From assembly GCA_965261315.1 (NCBI GenBank), contig CBDHDM010000133.1, positions 1 to 64,000 of the forward strand: a stretch of 64,000 nt of DNA, read 5' to 3'. The stretch is from Endozoicomonas sp965261315. Its GTDB lineage: Bacteria > Pseudomonadota > Gammaproteobacteria > Pseudomonadales > Endozoicomonadaceae. The notes beneath the pieces are model-generated. The model had not been told where the DNA came from. It was given only the letters and a program-made list of their open reading frames with translations, and ran no database searches. A program made the position numbers and the translations under genes. Of the stretch, positions 18,306 to 27,019 are shown piece by piece (the stretch's first letter is position 1; every line of letters starts with the position of its first letter).

Positions 18306-18821
18306 TCAGGCCGTCGTGACCTCAGCAGAAGTTGTATAACGGCCATCAACATAAATCAGTGGGCTGACATCCTCACTGTTCTGAATCTGTTTGATGCGGC
18401 CTATATAGATGGTGTGTGTACCGTAGCTGTATTTACCATCCTGCTCACAAATCAGCACCGACTGCGCATCTGCGAGATATGGCAGACCGTCTTCACTGCC
18501 CTCCCAGTTACCGGTCAGAAAACGGTCTTCACCATGCGCCTTGCCGCCACACATGGCCGAAACGGCTTCCTGCTCACGGCTGAGAATATTGACACAGAAA
18601 TCCACACCTTCTTCCAGAAGCGCATGCATGGCCGTAGACTGATTAACACAAACCAGCAATGAAGGTGGCTCAACGGACAAAGAAGTCACCGCAGTCGCCG
18701 CCATCGCATGACGCTGCTCTCCATTTGTGGAGGACACAACGGTCACCGAGCTGGCCAGACGACGCATGGATTGAAGCATCTCTTCTTTCAACGGTTCTTG
18801 GCGCTGTTTGAAATTAGTCAT
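18306..18821 (-). CDS. hsaB: Flavin reductase component HsaB
   Basis: 171-aa flavin reductase-like protein (FMN-binding split barrel) that supplies reduced flavin to the HsaA monooxygenase. Seen: MRRLASSVTVVSS, HAMAATAVTSLSVEPPSLLVCVN and FCVNILSREQ, the standard pattern of two-component monooxygenase reductases. I start at the ATG at 18821, which has CAGGAG 8 nt upstream; an ORF extension of 23 codons lacks an RBS. Divergent from hsaA, with operator copy B in between. Confidence 0.9.
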   Translation of the reverse strand: MTNFKQRQEPLKEEMLQSMRRLASSVTVVSSTNGEQRHAMAATAVTSLSVEPPSLLVCVNQSTAMHALLEEGVDFCVNILSREQEAVSAMCGGKAHGEDRFLTGNWEGSEDGLPYLADAQSVLICEQDGKYSYGTHTIYIGRIKQIQNSEDVSPLIYVDGRYTTSAEVTTA

Positions 18822-18936
18822 TATCCGCTCCTGGATCAATTCGCTGAGAATACGTTTTTCGAGGCTGCCTGAGAATAACCTCCGATGCACTTACAACAGC
18901 GCTGCCTGAATTGTGTCGTTGTGACCAGAGAGCATC

Positions 18937-18954
18937 ATCGTCCAAGGGGACTAA
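18937..18954. promoter_or_regulatory. Candidate steroid-cluster operator, copy B
   Basis: ATCGTCC-AAGG-GGACTAA (7-4-7) between divergent hsaB and hsaA. It also shares flanking bases GAGCAnC with copy A at 3405-3422. The rest of the 344-base gap between the two start codons shows nothing else I can name. Confidence 0.5.
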
Positions 18955-19165
18955 GCTGCAAGATGGTCCATTTAGAGTATGTCGATAGTCTGACAGACTG
19001 TTTCAATCCACCGTTAAGAGCGCCCAACCGGAGCGTGCTTTCGGGGAACTGGAGTACAGCGGTCTTGCCAGGAACAAACCCAATTGGCATCAGCCAACAG
19101 TGGAAGATATTGATCTAGCCCAGGTAAGACCTCATCCAAACCGGTGACAACTGGAGATAATAATA

Positions 19166-20354
19166 ATGAGTGATCAAGATCAGATTCGTCAGAAACTCTA
19201 CGAACGTGCCCGGGAATTGGTACCAGTACTGAAAGAGCGCACAGCTGAAGCCAATAATCAGGGCAGACTGCACGACGAAACCATTGCCGACTTTCAGGAA
19301 GCCGGTTTTTTCCGAATTCTCCAGCCCGCTAAATGGGGTGGCTATGAGCTGAAACCTCATGACTTTTTCGAAGTACAGATGACTCTGGCCGAAGGCTGCA
19401 TGTCTGCTGCCTGGGTTCTCGGTGTCGTTGCTATCCATAACTGGCAGCTGGCCCTGTTTGATGATCGTGCAGCACAGGATGTCTGGGGGCGAAGACACCA
19501 GTGTTCTCATCTCCTCTTCTTATATGCCGGTTGGTAAAGTGGAACATGTAGAAGGTGGTTACAAGCTCAGTGGTAAGTGGGGCTTTTCCTCCGGTTCCAA
19601 GCACTGTGAGTGGGCATTTCTGGGTGCCATTGTTCCGCCCAAAAACGAAGGCGAAGCACCCGACTACCGCACCTTCCTGGTACCCAGGGAAGATTACGAC
19701 ATCATCGATAACTGGGACACCATGGGCCTTCAGGCTACTGGCTCCCATGATGTCGTGGTAAAAGACAAATTTGTTCCAGGATATCGCACTCACCGTTCAC
19801 TGGACGGCTTCATGCAGAACAGCCCGGGGCAATGCTGTTAACACAGCCCCGCTGTTCAAGCTGCCTTTCGGCCAGATCTTTGTTCGCGCTGTATCTTCTT
19901 CCGCCATTGGTGCTCTGAAAGGTGCCGTGGATGATTTCGTTGACTTCAACCGCAAGCGCATTGCCCTTCATGATGGCCGGGCTGTTGTTGAAGACCCTGG
20001 CGCTCAGACAGCTGCCGCCAATGCCATGATGGTGGTGAGCGATCTTAAAACCATTCTTTTCAACAACTTTGACATCCTCAGTGCTCGTGCCGATCAAGAT
20101 GAACCTCTGGCCATCGAAGAGCGCGTCAAAATGCGTTACGACTCCCGCCGTTGTTGGCTCCCCGGTGCGCAGACGCCATTACCGAACTCTACCTGCACTG
20201 CGGATCTGCCGGTATTTTCAATAGTCATAAGGTCAATCAAGTCTTCCGGGATATCCAGACTGGTCGAACTCACGTTGCCAACCAGCCTGCCAAGTATGCA
20301 CGCAACTTTGGTGGTGTCGTGATGGGCCGTGAAACCACTGACTTCTTCCTCTAA
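19166..20354 (+). pseudogene. hsaA: 3-HSA 4-hydroxylase oxygenase HsaA, frame-disrupted
   Basis: Flavin-dependent monooxygenase of the acyl-CoA dehydrogenase fold that hydroxylates 3-HSA at C4 to the catechol 3,4-DHSA. The parts read in order: FQEAGFFRILQPAKWGGYEL, CMSAAWVLGVVAIHNWQLALF, GKWGFSSGSKHCEWAFLGAI, TMGLQATGSHDVVV, then PAKYARNFGGVVMGRE at the end, about 393 aa once joined. Four single-base runs must each lose one base: G-run 19485-19489, G-run 19826-19829, TT 20151-20152 and C-run 20160-20163. The repaired frame reads RRVGSRCADAITELY. The consistent pattern argues for sequence errors rather than decay. Confidence 0.88.
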
Positions 20355-20394
20355 TGCGATTTAAACAGGGGCTGACCCAATCAGCCCTGTTGTT

Positions 20395-20405
20395 CCCCCC
20401 CCCCC
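20395..20405. repeat. 11-base C homopolymer
   Basis: Uninterrupted run of 11 C between hsaA and the peroxiredoxin gene. It may be inflated by the same run-length error seen in nearby genes. The remaining 200 bases of this gap are AT-rich and without a recognised feature. Confidence 0.7.
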
Positions 20406-20565
20406 ATCTCTCCACGCTTCTTTTTTCTATTCCAATCTTCATTCCTGAAAATTAATCTTAAAAAACATATAGCATCAGCAATTAGTCTATCTTTATCGTT
20501 CACAATCAAAATTATCCGCCAGATTTTGTACTCCTGTTTAAGCCAATAAAGTAACTGAGGGTAAG

Positions 20566-21203
20566 ATGGGCATTAGACTTGGTGATATTGCACCTGACTT
20601 CACGGCAACCACGACGGGAAGGTGAGGTAAACTTTCATGACTGGCTCGACAATCAATGGGCGGTTTTATTTTCACATCCCCAAAGACTTCACCCCGGTCT
20701 GCACCACTGAGCTTGGTCGTGTTGCCCAATTAAAGGATGAGTTTGACTCCAGAGGGGTTAAAGTCATTGGACTCAGTGTTGACCCTGTCGAATCCCACCA
20801 TACCTGGATCAAGGATATTGAAGAGACACAGAGCACCACCATCAATTATCCGCTGATTGCCGACCCTGACGGTAAAATAGCAGCCCTTTATGACATGCTG
20901 GACCCGACCTCTGAAGACACCATGACCGCCCGGAATGTTTTCGTTATCGGCCCTGATAAAAAAGTGAAATTAACCATTGTCTACCCGGCGTCCACAGGCC
21001 GGAACTTTGATGAAATACTCAGGGTCATTGACTCCCTTCAACTGACCGCTGATTACCAGGTGGCAACCCCTGTTGACTGGAACCATGGCGAAGACTGCAT
21101 CATTATTCCGTCCATCCCTGATGAAGACATACCGGCCAAATTTCCAAAAGGGCATCAACGCATCAAGAGTTATCTGCGAACCACACCCCAACCCAATCTG
21201 TAG
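20566..21203 (+). pseudogene. 1-Cys peroxiredoxin (Prx6 type), frame-disrupted
   Basis: Thiol peroxidase that reduces hydrogen and organic peroxides. The repaired protein is about 211 aa: MGIRLGDIAPDF, then PKDFTPVCTTEL with the peroxidatic Cys, LSVDPVESHHTWIKDIEE, YPLIADPDGKIA, MTARNVFVIGPDKKVK and the long C-terminal extension typical of Prx6 (VATPVDWNHGEDCII). Two runs carry one extra base: GGG 20616-20618 and CCCC 20678-20681. Start ATG 20566 has GAGG 5 nt upstream. It lies just after the steroid cluster and before a persulfide dioxygenase, suggesting redox or sulfur stress defence. Confidence 0.85.
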
Positions 21204-21261
21204 CCACCTCACCAGCCTTTATTTTTATGTATAAAGGTTGGGCACAACAAATACCGTCACC

Positions 21262-21966
21262 ATGAACAACCTGATTTTCCGGCAACTGCAGGATCCAGAA
21301 TCTCATACTTACACCTACATCCTTGGAGACGTGGACGCAAAAGAAGCCGTTCTGATTGACTCAGTCAGCGAGCAAACAGAGCGAGATCTTCAGCTTTTGC
21401 AAGAACTGGGCCTCAGGCTGAAACTTATCCTTGAGACCCACGTGCATGCCGATCATATTACCGGAGCCTGGAAGCTGAGACAGCAAACCGGAGCCAACAT
21501 AGCATTGAGCAAACTATCCTGTATTGATATGGCTGACCAGTTACTGGATGACGAAGAAACTATTTATATTGGCGCTGTTCCAGTCAAAACCATTGCAACA
21601 CCAGGCCACACAAAAAGCTGTATGAGTTTCCTGTTTGATAACAAGGTATTTACCGGAGATACACTCCTTATTCGTGCGACTGGACGGTGTGACTTTCAGG
21701 AAGGCTCTGCTGAACAGTTATACGACAGTATTACTAACAAGCTGTTTACCCTGCCGGACTCAACCCTTGTATACCCTGCCCATGATTACCGTGGATTCAC
21801 CTGCTCATCCATTGGCGAAGAAAAGCGATTCAATCAGAGAATAGGAGGAGGAAAGAGCAAAGAAGAATTTGTTGCCATCATGAACAGCCTGAATCTTGCC
21901 TACCCCAAAAAAATGGACATTGCAGTGCCAGCAAACCTTCGGTGTGGTTCAACAGATATTCTCTGA
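21262..21966 (+). CDS. Persulfide dioxygenase, ETHE1-like metallo-beta-lactamase fold
   Basis: 234-aa mononuclear iron enzyme that oxidises glutathione persulfide to sulfite. The motif THVHADHITG (His60, His62, Asp64, His65) plus TPGHTKSC and FTGDTL supply the metal ligands. RATGRCDFQEGSAEQLY and YPAHDYRGFT with SIGEEKRFNQR are the ETHE1 signature as I know it. The ATG at 21262 has no obvious Shine-Dalgarno; a TTG at 21238 is the only in-frame alternative nearby. It may share a transcript with the peroxiredoxin gene 58 nt upstream. Confidence 0.9.
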   Translation: MNNLIFRQLQDPESHTYTYILGDVDAKEAVLIDSVSEQTERDLQLLQELGLRLKLILETHVHADHITGAWKLRQQTGANIALSKLSCIDMADQLLDDEETIYIGAVPVKTIATPGHTKSCMSFLFDNKVFTGDTLLIRATGRCDFQEGSAEQLYDSITNKLFTLPDSTLVYPAHDYRGFTCSSIGEEKRFNQRIGGGKSKEEFVAIMNSLNLAYPKKMDIAVPANLRCGSTDIL

Positions 21967-22055
21967 ACACCTGCCTTTAGGATAGAGTTTAAGGACTTCT
22001 TCCCTTAATGCTTCGGTGGGTAATGCAAGTAACGTCACTGCCTGTTTCTGATCTA

Positions 22056-22770
22056 TTACCTTACCCTGAGAGCCTGACCGTACTGCGGGATTCTTTTTTG
22101 AACCACAAGACTGCCATCACGGGTATCAAAGCGAATATCGCCTTCTTCGTTATTTCTGGACAAGGCCTCAAGGGTTGCAGCCAGTTCCGGAGTTCTTTCC
22201 AGTGAAATAAAGCGGCATCGCTGCAAGCTCTTTCAGCAGGGCTTTTTGGAAACTGTCTACGATCATTGTTTTAAACAGTGCCACTTCCAGATCAATCCGG
22301 GCTTCCATAAAATCGATCTGATCAAAATAGATAGCCTGATCTTCCGGCGAGTACTTCAGCTGCGTAAATCCAGTCACCTGAACAGGCAGCTTTTCTGTAA
22401 CCATGCCACCAAACACATCCGCATCAACCTTACCATTGATGTGAAACATCAGTGGTTTACCATCGCCCTGGATAAAGATCTGGGGGGTTTCCAGGTAAAG
22501 CTGTACCATCATGACTGGCAGCATATCCAGACTGCGAATCTGTGGTGAGAGGAAACCGGCATTCACCATTTGCTGAAAATTCTGCTGACTGTATGTCTCT
22601 CGATCATTTCCTGCGCAACCACCCAGCAGCAAGACCAGGAGACCACAGGAGAAGCTAACGAGCCAGAATCTGATTTGCCCTGACAACTGCCTGCCCCCGA
22701 TTTGAAGCCAGAGCATCTGCCCAGCGGGTAGTTTCTGGCAGCCGTTACCGGGTAAGACATGCTTCAACAT
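22056..22770 (-). pseudogene. DUF1439 (YceB-like) lipoprotein, frame-disrupted
   Basis: Predicted outer-membrane lipoprotein of about 235 aa. A hydrophobic stretch (WLVSFSCGLLVLLLGGC) ends in a lipobox Cys. The body (IQGDGKPLMFHINGKVDAD, SPEDQAIYFDQIDFMEARID) matches the DUF1439 layout. The frame breaks near 22197-22200; removing one base restores ELAATLEALSRNNEEGDIRFD and RIPQYGQALRVR before the stop at 22056. It lies 30 nt after the two-component gene and may be co-transcribed. Function of the family is not established. The start is uncertain: ATG 22770 or a later one near 22713. Confidence 0.7.
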
Positions 22771-22799
22771 AATGCACCGCCGTGTTCAACGATATTCGA

Positions 22800-24908
22800 T
22801 CAGACACCCAACCCATTCCTTAATGGAAGTCGAATGGATACTTCAAGTCCGGGATGGGCATTACGGGCAATAATAGAGCCGTTGTGCTGTGACACAGCCG
22901 TGCTCGCAATGGCCATCCCAAGGCCCGTCCCATCATTTTCTTTCCCCCGGGTTTCGTCCACCCGGAAGAAGGGTTCAAACAGGTCTTCAAGCGCTTCTTC
23001 AGGCACACCAGGTCCATGGTCCCGAATACGAATCAGAGCCATATCATTTTCACGGAACAGGCGCACATCAACTTCTGAGCCTTCTGGCGTAAAGCGGATC
23101 GCATTCCTGATAATATTTTCCACAGCGCTGGAGAGAAACTCACGAACAGCAACCAGTTCAATCTTAGCGGTTTCTTTGAGAACCACTGCCTTATCACGAG
23201 CCTGAGCTTCAAAGTTGCCATCATCCACCAGTTTTTTCAGCATGCCTTCAAGCGAAATCTTCTCGCAGGCCATATTGGCCATATTATGCTGAATACGGGA
23301 AAAGTGGATGATCTGCCCAATCAGCTGATCCAGACGCTCAATTTCACGCTCGATACGGGCATGTTCCGCGTCTGCATCTGGCGTCTTTCTTCTGGCCAGA
23401 GCCAGAGAAATCTGCAACCGGGTTAATGGCGACCTCAGCTCGTGGGATACATCCCGGAGTAAACGCTCTTTACTGAACACCAGAGAACCTACCTGCTCCG
23501 CCATGTGGTCAAAATCCCGGGCCAGCTCACCATACTCATCCCTGCGCCTGGCAACCTTCCCTTCCACACGGGCACTCAGGTCTCCACGAGCCAGCTTTCG
23601 GGATGCCCTCTGCAGGTTCCGGATAGGGCCTACCAGGTAGCGCGCCAGTACCACACAAAGGAAGAAGCTGACACCCAAGGCCAGAATAATAAGATGCCAC
23701 TGCCGTGCAATTACCTGCTGAACCCGCCAGTGCACCAGCATTGGCATCTCTTTGGTGAGATACAGCTCATAAGGAGCATCATTCAGGGTAATGCGCTGGG
23801 GCCCTACGACAACAACACCTCTTCGAAAGGTGATCGTCGGGTCACTGCGATTCCGGGTTTTGTTGTAGGCAGAAATCAGCTCTTCAGAGATAGAGGCACT
23901 GCCCAGAATATTACCTTCGGTATCAAACAGGTAATAGCCACTGCCTGGAAACCTTGGAATAGGCAGGTGCACAGAGGTGCGGGACAAAAGTTCCATCTTG
24001 CGAGCCGCTATTTCCAGCTCGCGAAACAGCGCCCGCCGTTCTGACAGAAAGTCGGAAGGGTCCACGGTGACGGCAAATGCCAGAAACAGTGTGACCAGCA
24101 TGGCAATCATGGTCAACCAGAACCACAGAAAGATCTTCCAGAAGACACTGTGCCATGGCCAGACCACCAGCCGGGGGATTTTAAATCGCACTCGCAACCC
24201 CATCAGCCCGGAAGAAATATAAAAATAGCCAGACCCTCGAACGGTTTTAATTCTCAGGCTGCCGTCAGGCCGGGTACCAATTTTCTTGCGCACATTGCTC
24301 ACATGCATATCAATCGCACGATCATAAAGCGTCAGTTTACGGTTCAGGGCAATCTGGGTCAGGTCATCCCGGGAAATGAGTTCTCCCGCTTTTTCAATCA
24401 GCGTTTTCAACACCAGAAATTCTGTCGCAGTCAATTCCAGAGGCTCACCGGAAATGGCAGCCTCACGGTTCGCCAGGTTTAATGCAATGTCATCAATCTG
24501 CAAGGTTCGGCTGGTACCTTCAGGAATCAGTGGTGTCCGGCCGCGACGCAAAATGGCCTTGATTCTGGCCACCAGTTCACGGTGGTTGTATGGCTTGGGC
24601 AGGTAATCATCAGCACCTATTTCCAGACCAATAATCCGATCCACATCGTCACCACGGGCAGTCAGCATCAAAACCGGAATATCGGATTGCTGACGAATCT
24701 GTTTCAGAGCATCAAAGCCGTTCAGTTTAGGCAACGTTACATCCAATAGCACCAGGTCATGGATCCCGGACAGCGCCGCATCAACCCCTGCTTCACCATC
24801 ATGAACAGCAGAGACAGTAAATCCCTCTGTGGCCAGGTATTCCACCAGCAATTCACAGAGCTCAATATCATCATCAATCAGCAATAGCTTGGCATTGGTT
24901 TTACTCAT
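22800..24908 (-). CDS. cpxRA: CpxR-CpxA two-component system read as one fused protein
   Basis: 702 codons. Residues 1-235 are an OmpR/CpxR-type regulator: LLIDDDIELCELL, phospho-acceptor LLDVTLPK, LTATEFLVLKTL and TVRGSGYFYI (winged helix). From residue 236 a CpxA-type sensor kinase follows: membrane helix WKIFLWFWLTMIAMLVTLFL, periplasmic region, second helix, HAMP, the DHp His in RDVSHELRSPLTRLQ, and ATP-lid motifs NIIRNAIRF, DHGPGVP and GTGLGMAI. At 24207-24209 a GGG (minus strand) sits exactly at the junction; with one G fewer, the regulator would end at TGA overlapping the kinase ATG at 24203 (TGATG). So two coupled genes are more likely than a true fusion. Cpx systems sense envelope stress. 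Confidence 0.88.
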   Translation of the reverse strand: MSKTNAKLLLIDDDIELCELLVEYLATEGFTVSAVHDGEAGVDAALSGIHDLVLLDVTLPKLNGFDALKQIRQQSDIPVLMLTARGDDVDRIIGLEIGADDYLPKPYNHRELVARIKAILRRGRTPLIPEGTSRTLQIDDIALNLANREAAISGEPLELTATEFLVLKTLIEKAGELISRDDLTQIALNRKLTLYDRAIDMHVSNVRKKIGTRPDGSLRIKTVRGSGYFYISSGLMGLRVRFKIPRLVVWPWHSVFWKIFLWFWLTMIAMLVTLFLAFAVTVDPSDFLSERRALFRELEIAARKMELLSRTSVHLPIPRFPGSGYYLFDTEGNILGSASISEELISAYNKTRNRSDPTITFRRGVVVVGPQRITLNDAPYELYLTKEMPMLVHWRVQQVIARQWHLIILALGVSFFLCVVLARYLVGPIRNLQRASRKLARGDLSARVEGKVARRRDEYGELARDFDHMAEQVGSLVFSKERLLRDVSHELRSPLTRLQISLALARRKTPDADAEHARIEREIERLDQLIGQIIHFSRIQHNMANMACEKISLEGMLKKLVDDGNFEAQARDKAVVLKETAKIELVAVREFLSSAVENIIRNAIRFTPEGSEVDVRLFRENDMALIRIRDHGPGVPEEALEDLFEPFFRVDETRGKENDGTGLGMAIASTAVSQHNGSIIARNAHPGLEVSIRLPLRNGLGV

Positions 24909-24920
24909 GGTTTACTCCAT

Positions 24921-24954
24921 AAAAAAAAGACCCCGCCTTGGGGGAAGCGGGGTT
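24921..24954 (-). terminator. Rho-independent terminator or attenuator in the cpxR leader
   Basis: On the minus strand a GC stem (CCCCGC paired with GCGGGG, about 10-base loop) is followed directly by eight T, and then by the cpxR start only 12 nt later. No gene lies upstream on this strand for about 800 bases, so it is either an attenuator or the end of a small untranslated RNA. Confidence 0.65.
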
Positions 24955-25782
24955 AAAGGTACAGCTCATGGGGTAACTGATTGCCAGGCCAGCCAATCCC
25001 CCGCCCGGGCTTTCTGGCCGCCTCTATAGATAGACCATTTCAATAGAGGCTTTTTCATACGGCTTTAATTCCAAAAATGCAGCTGACTGACTATTCTAAA
25101 TCCGGCAGAACATTATAATAAAATGTACTGCTCTCAGCTGTTAGCCTCTTGAGTCATTCACTCAATGTGATTCTGGCTCCCTTTTTTTTGCTTCTTCATC
25201 GGCAAAAAGGGCTTAACCGGTACTCTCCGAGGCGCGGGACATCATATCATTCATCCATCAGGAATGCTTTTTTAAACGCTTACTGACGGCTTTCCGGTTT
25301 ATACCCGTCGCCTTTCACGTTGCTACTTTGTTGGCTTCGCTTACTGGCCACCGCGTAGCAACTTGAAATCCTTTGGGTATATCGCCTGCAACCACTGCTC
25401 TTAAACCTGCGGTTCCTGAATGCAGAGACAGTCTATTGGCTTGCATCTCAATCGGGTCAATAGATCCGGTAAAAGCAGTGTAAAGCTCTGCCTTATTCCA
25501 TTTTGAATAGTAAAAAAACGGCCAACTTCGGTTTTCCACATGGCTATAGCTATATAAAACCCATACTATTCGTCACAACTCATAACCCTGTACGCTGTCC
25601 GATGCTTTGCACGGCGCATTTCCCCTATAAGAAGCCGAAGACAAGCACTCTGGCCGCAGAGTCATTCAGGGTTAATACACAACCAGCACCACCAGAATAG
25701 AGATGTGCTTAAACTGATGGTCTGGCACATCACATTGCTTTTGCGGGTCCTGCAAGAATCTGCCCCCCTTACGGAGCTATCA
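24955..25782. other. Long intergenic region between cpxRA and the RND operon
   Basis: About 830 bases separating divergent operons. It contains the cpxR leader, a family B repeat (25300-25382) and weak short frames, including one at 25315-25539 (minus) that I do not consider a proven gene. Promoters for both operons must lie here, but I cannot place them with confidence. Confidence 0.5.
25300..25382. repeat. Dispersed inverted-repeat element, family B copy 2
   Basis: Ends TATACCCGTCGCCTTTCACG and GAAATCCTTTGGGTATA, with inner TTGCTAC / GTAGCAA arms in inverted orientation. The minus strand matches the ends of the element at 6425-6551 but with a shorter middle. Confidence 0.6.
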
Positions 25783-27018
25783 ATGATCGCTAAAATCACT
25801 GATCGTAAACTCGGAAAATGGCTTCCGATAGGCGCTTTAGCCACTTCCCTTTTCATGCTGGCAGGTTGCTCGGATGAAAAACCGCAGCATCAAATGCCTC
25901 CCCCTGCCGTTTCTGTTTTCGACGTTACCGATCAGGAAGTGGGTGATTATTATGAATACGTTGGCCGGTCCGAAGCGGTGAATGAAGTGGAACTACGCGC
26001 CCGTGTTGAAGGGTTTCTGGTGGAAAGGAACTTCACCGAAGGTGGCATGGTGAACCAAGGTCAGTTGCTTTATGAAATTGATCGTGCACCCTTTGACGCT
26101 GCTCTGAAGGGCGCTGATGCTCAGCTGGCCAGCAGTCAGGCGTCGCTGGTTAACGCCCGCAAAAATCTGGAGCGAGGTCGCGACCTGGTGAAACGCGGTG
26201 CCATTAGTCAGGCAGATTTTGACAACCAGACCAGTTCAGAAGCTCAGGCGGTTGCCGCAGTTGAGGCAGCAGAAGCCAATCTGGAAACCGCCCAGTTGAA
26301 TCTCGGATACACTCGCATCGTTGCACCGTTCAAAGGCGAAATTGGCAAGTCCACCTACAGCGTGGGCAACCTGGTAGGACCAAGCAGTCAGCCATTGGCA
26401 ACCCTGACCAGCATGGATCCTATCTATGTCACGTTCCAGGTGGATGAACGACAGTTAATCAGCCACCTTGCTGAAAACCCGAATGCAAGAAAGACACAAA
26501 GTGAGAGCCCAGTAGACTCCCCCATCGAAGAAATGGGTATGTTCAAACTCACCCTCAGGCTACCTAACGGTACGGAGTACAACCAGCCCGGCACCTTCAG
26601 CTTTGCAGACACCCAGGTGGATGAAACCATGGGCACCCTGACCCTGCGAGCTACCTTCCCGAACCCACAGGGCATCATTCTGCCAGGTCTCTATGTGACA
26701 CTGCAGGCAGAGAGCAACAAGAAAACGCTGATGCCCCTGATTCCCCAGACAGCGGTTCAGCAGGATCAGTCCGGCTACTTTGTGCTGGTGGTCACCCCGG
26801 ACAACACGGTTGAAACCCGACAGGTAGAACTGGGTCGTCGCATTAATGCCATGTGGGTCGTAAAATCCGGTCTCAAACCAGGCGAACACATCATTGTCCA
26901 GGGCCTTCAGAAAGTGCGTCCGGGAGGAAAGGTATCGCCAAGTGTGGTCACGGTAAATACAACCACTGGCACCATTACTCTATCCGCTTCCGCCAAACCA
27001 CAGGAGCAGGGTCACTGA
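25783..27018 (+). CDS. RND efflux adaptor lipoprotein (AcrA/MexA type)
   Basis: 411-aa periplasmic membrane-fusion protein linking the inner-membrane pump to an outer-membrane channel. Signal sequence ends in FMLAGC (lipobox). Lipoyl halves (VELRARVEGFL; TRIVAPFKGEIG) flank a coiled-coil hairpin (about residues 95-165), followed by the beta-barrel (SMDPIYVTFQVDE) and the membrane-proximal domain. The ATG at 25783 has GGAG 7 nt upstream. Its stop is 1 nt before the pump gene. No outer-membrane partner is encoded nearby, so a shared TolC/OprM-like channel is expected. Confidence 0.93.
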   Translation: MIAKITDRKLGKWLPIGALATSLFMLAGCSDEKPQHQMPPPAVSVFDVTDQEVGDYYEYVGRSEAVNEVELRARVEGFLVERNFTEGGMVNQGQLLYEIDRAPFDAALKGADAQLASSQASLVNARKNLERGRDLVKRGAISQADFDNQTSSEAQAVAAVEAAEANLETAQLNLGYTRIVAPFKGEIGKSTYSVGNLVGPSSQPLATLTSMDPIYVTFQVDERQLISHLAENPNARKTQSESPVDSPIEEMGMFKLTLRLPNGTEYNQPGTFSFADTQVDETMGTLTLRATFPNPQGIILPGLYVTLQAESNKKTLMPLIPQTAVQQDQSGYFVLVVTPDNTVETRQVELGRRINAMWVVKSGLKPGEHIIVQGLQKVRPGGKVSPSVVTVNTTTGTITLSASAKPQEQGH

Positions 27019-27019
27019 G

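Noticed and set aside
22095..22120. TTTTTTGAACCACAAGA as a fifth copy of repeat family A
   Set aside because: It lies inside the repaired DUF1439 coding sequence and lacks the inverted second arm.
22800..24908. A novel regulator-kinase fusion protein
   Set aside because: The TGATG junction that appears after removing one G, together with the window-wide +1 pattern, makes two separate coupled genes more likely.
25469..25484. GTAAA-N6-GTAAA resembling a CpxR box upstream of the first RND operon
   Set aside because: The known box has five bases between the repeats, not six, and the site is about 300 bases before the gene in a region shared with repeats. I treat it as chance.
25315..25539. 74-codon minus-strand frame in the cpxRA/RND gap
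   Set aside because: It overlaps the family B repeat, has no RBS and no family I can name. It might be part of a larger degenerate element, but there is not enough to call a gene.
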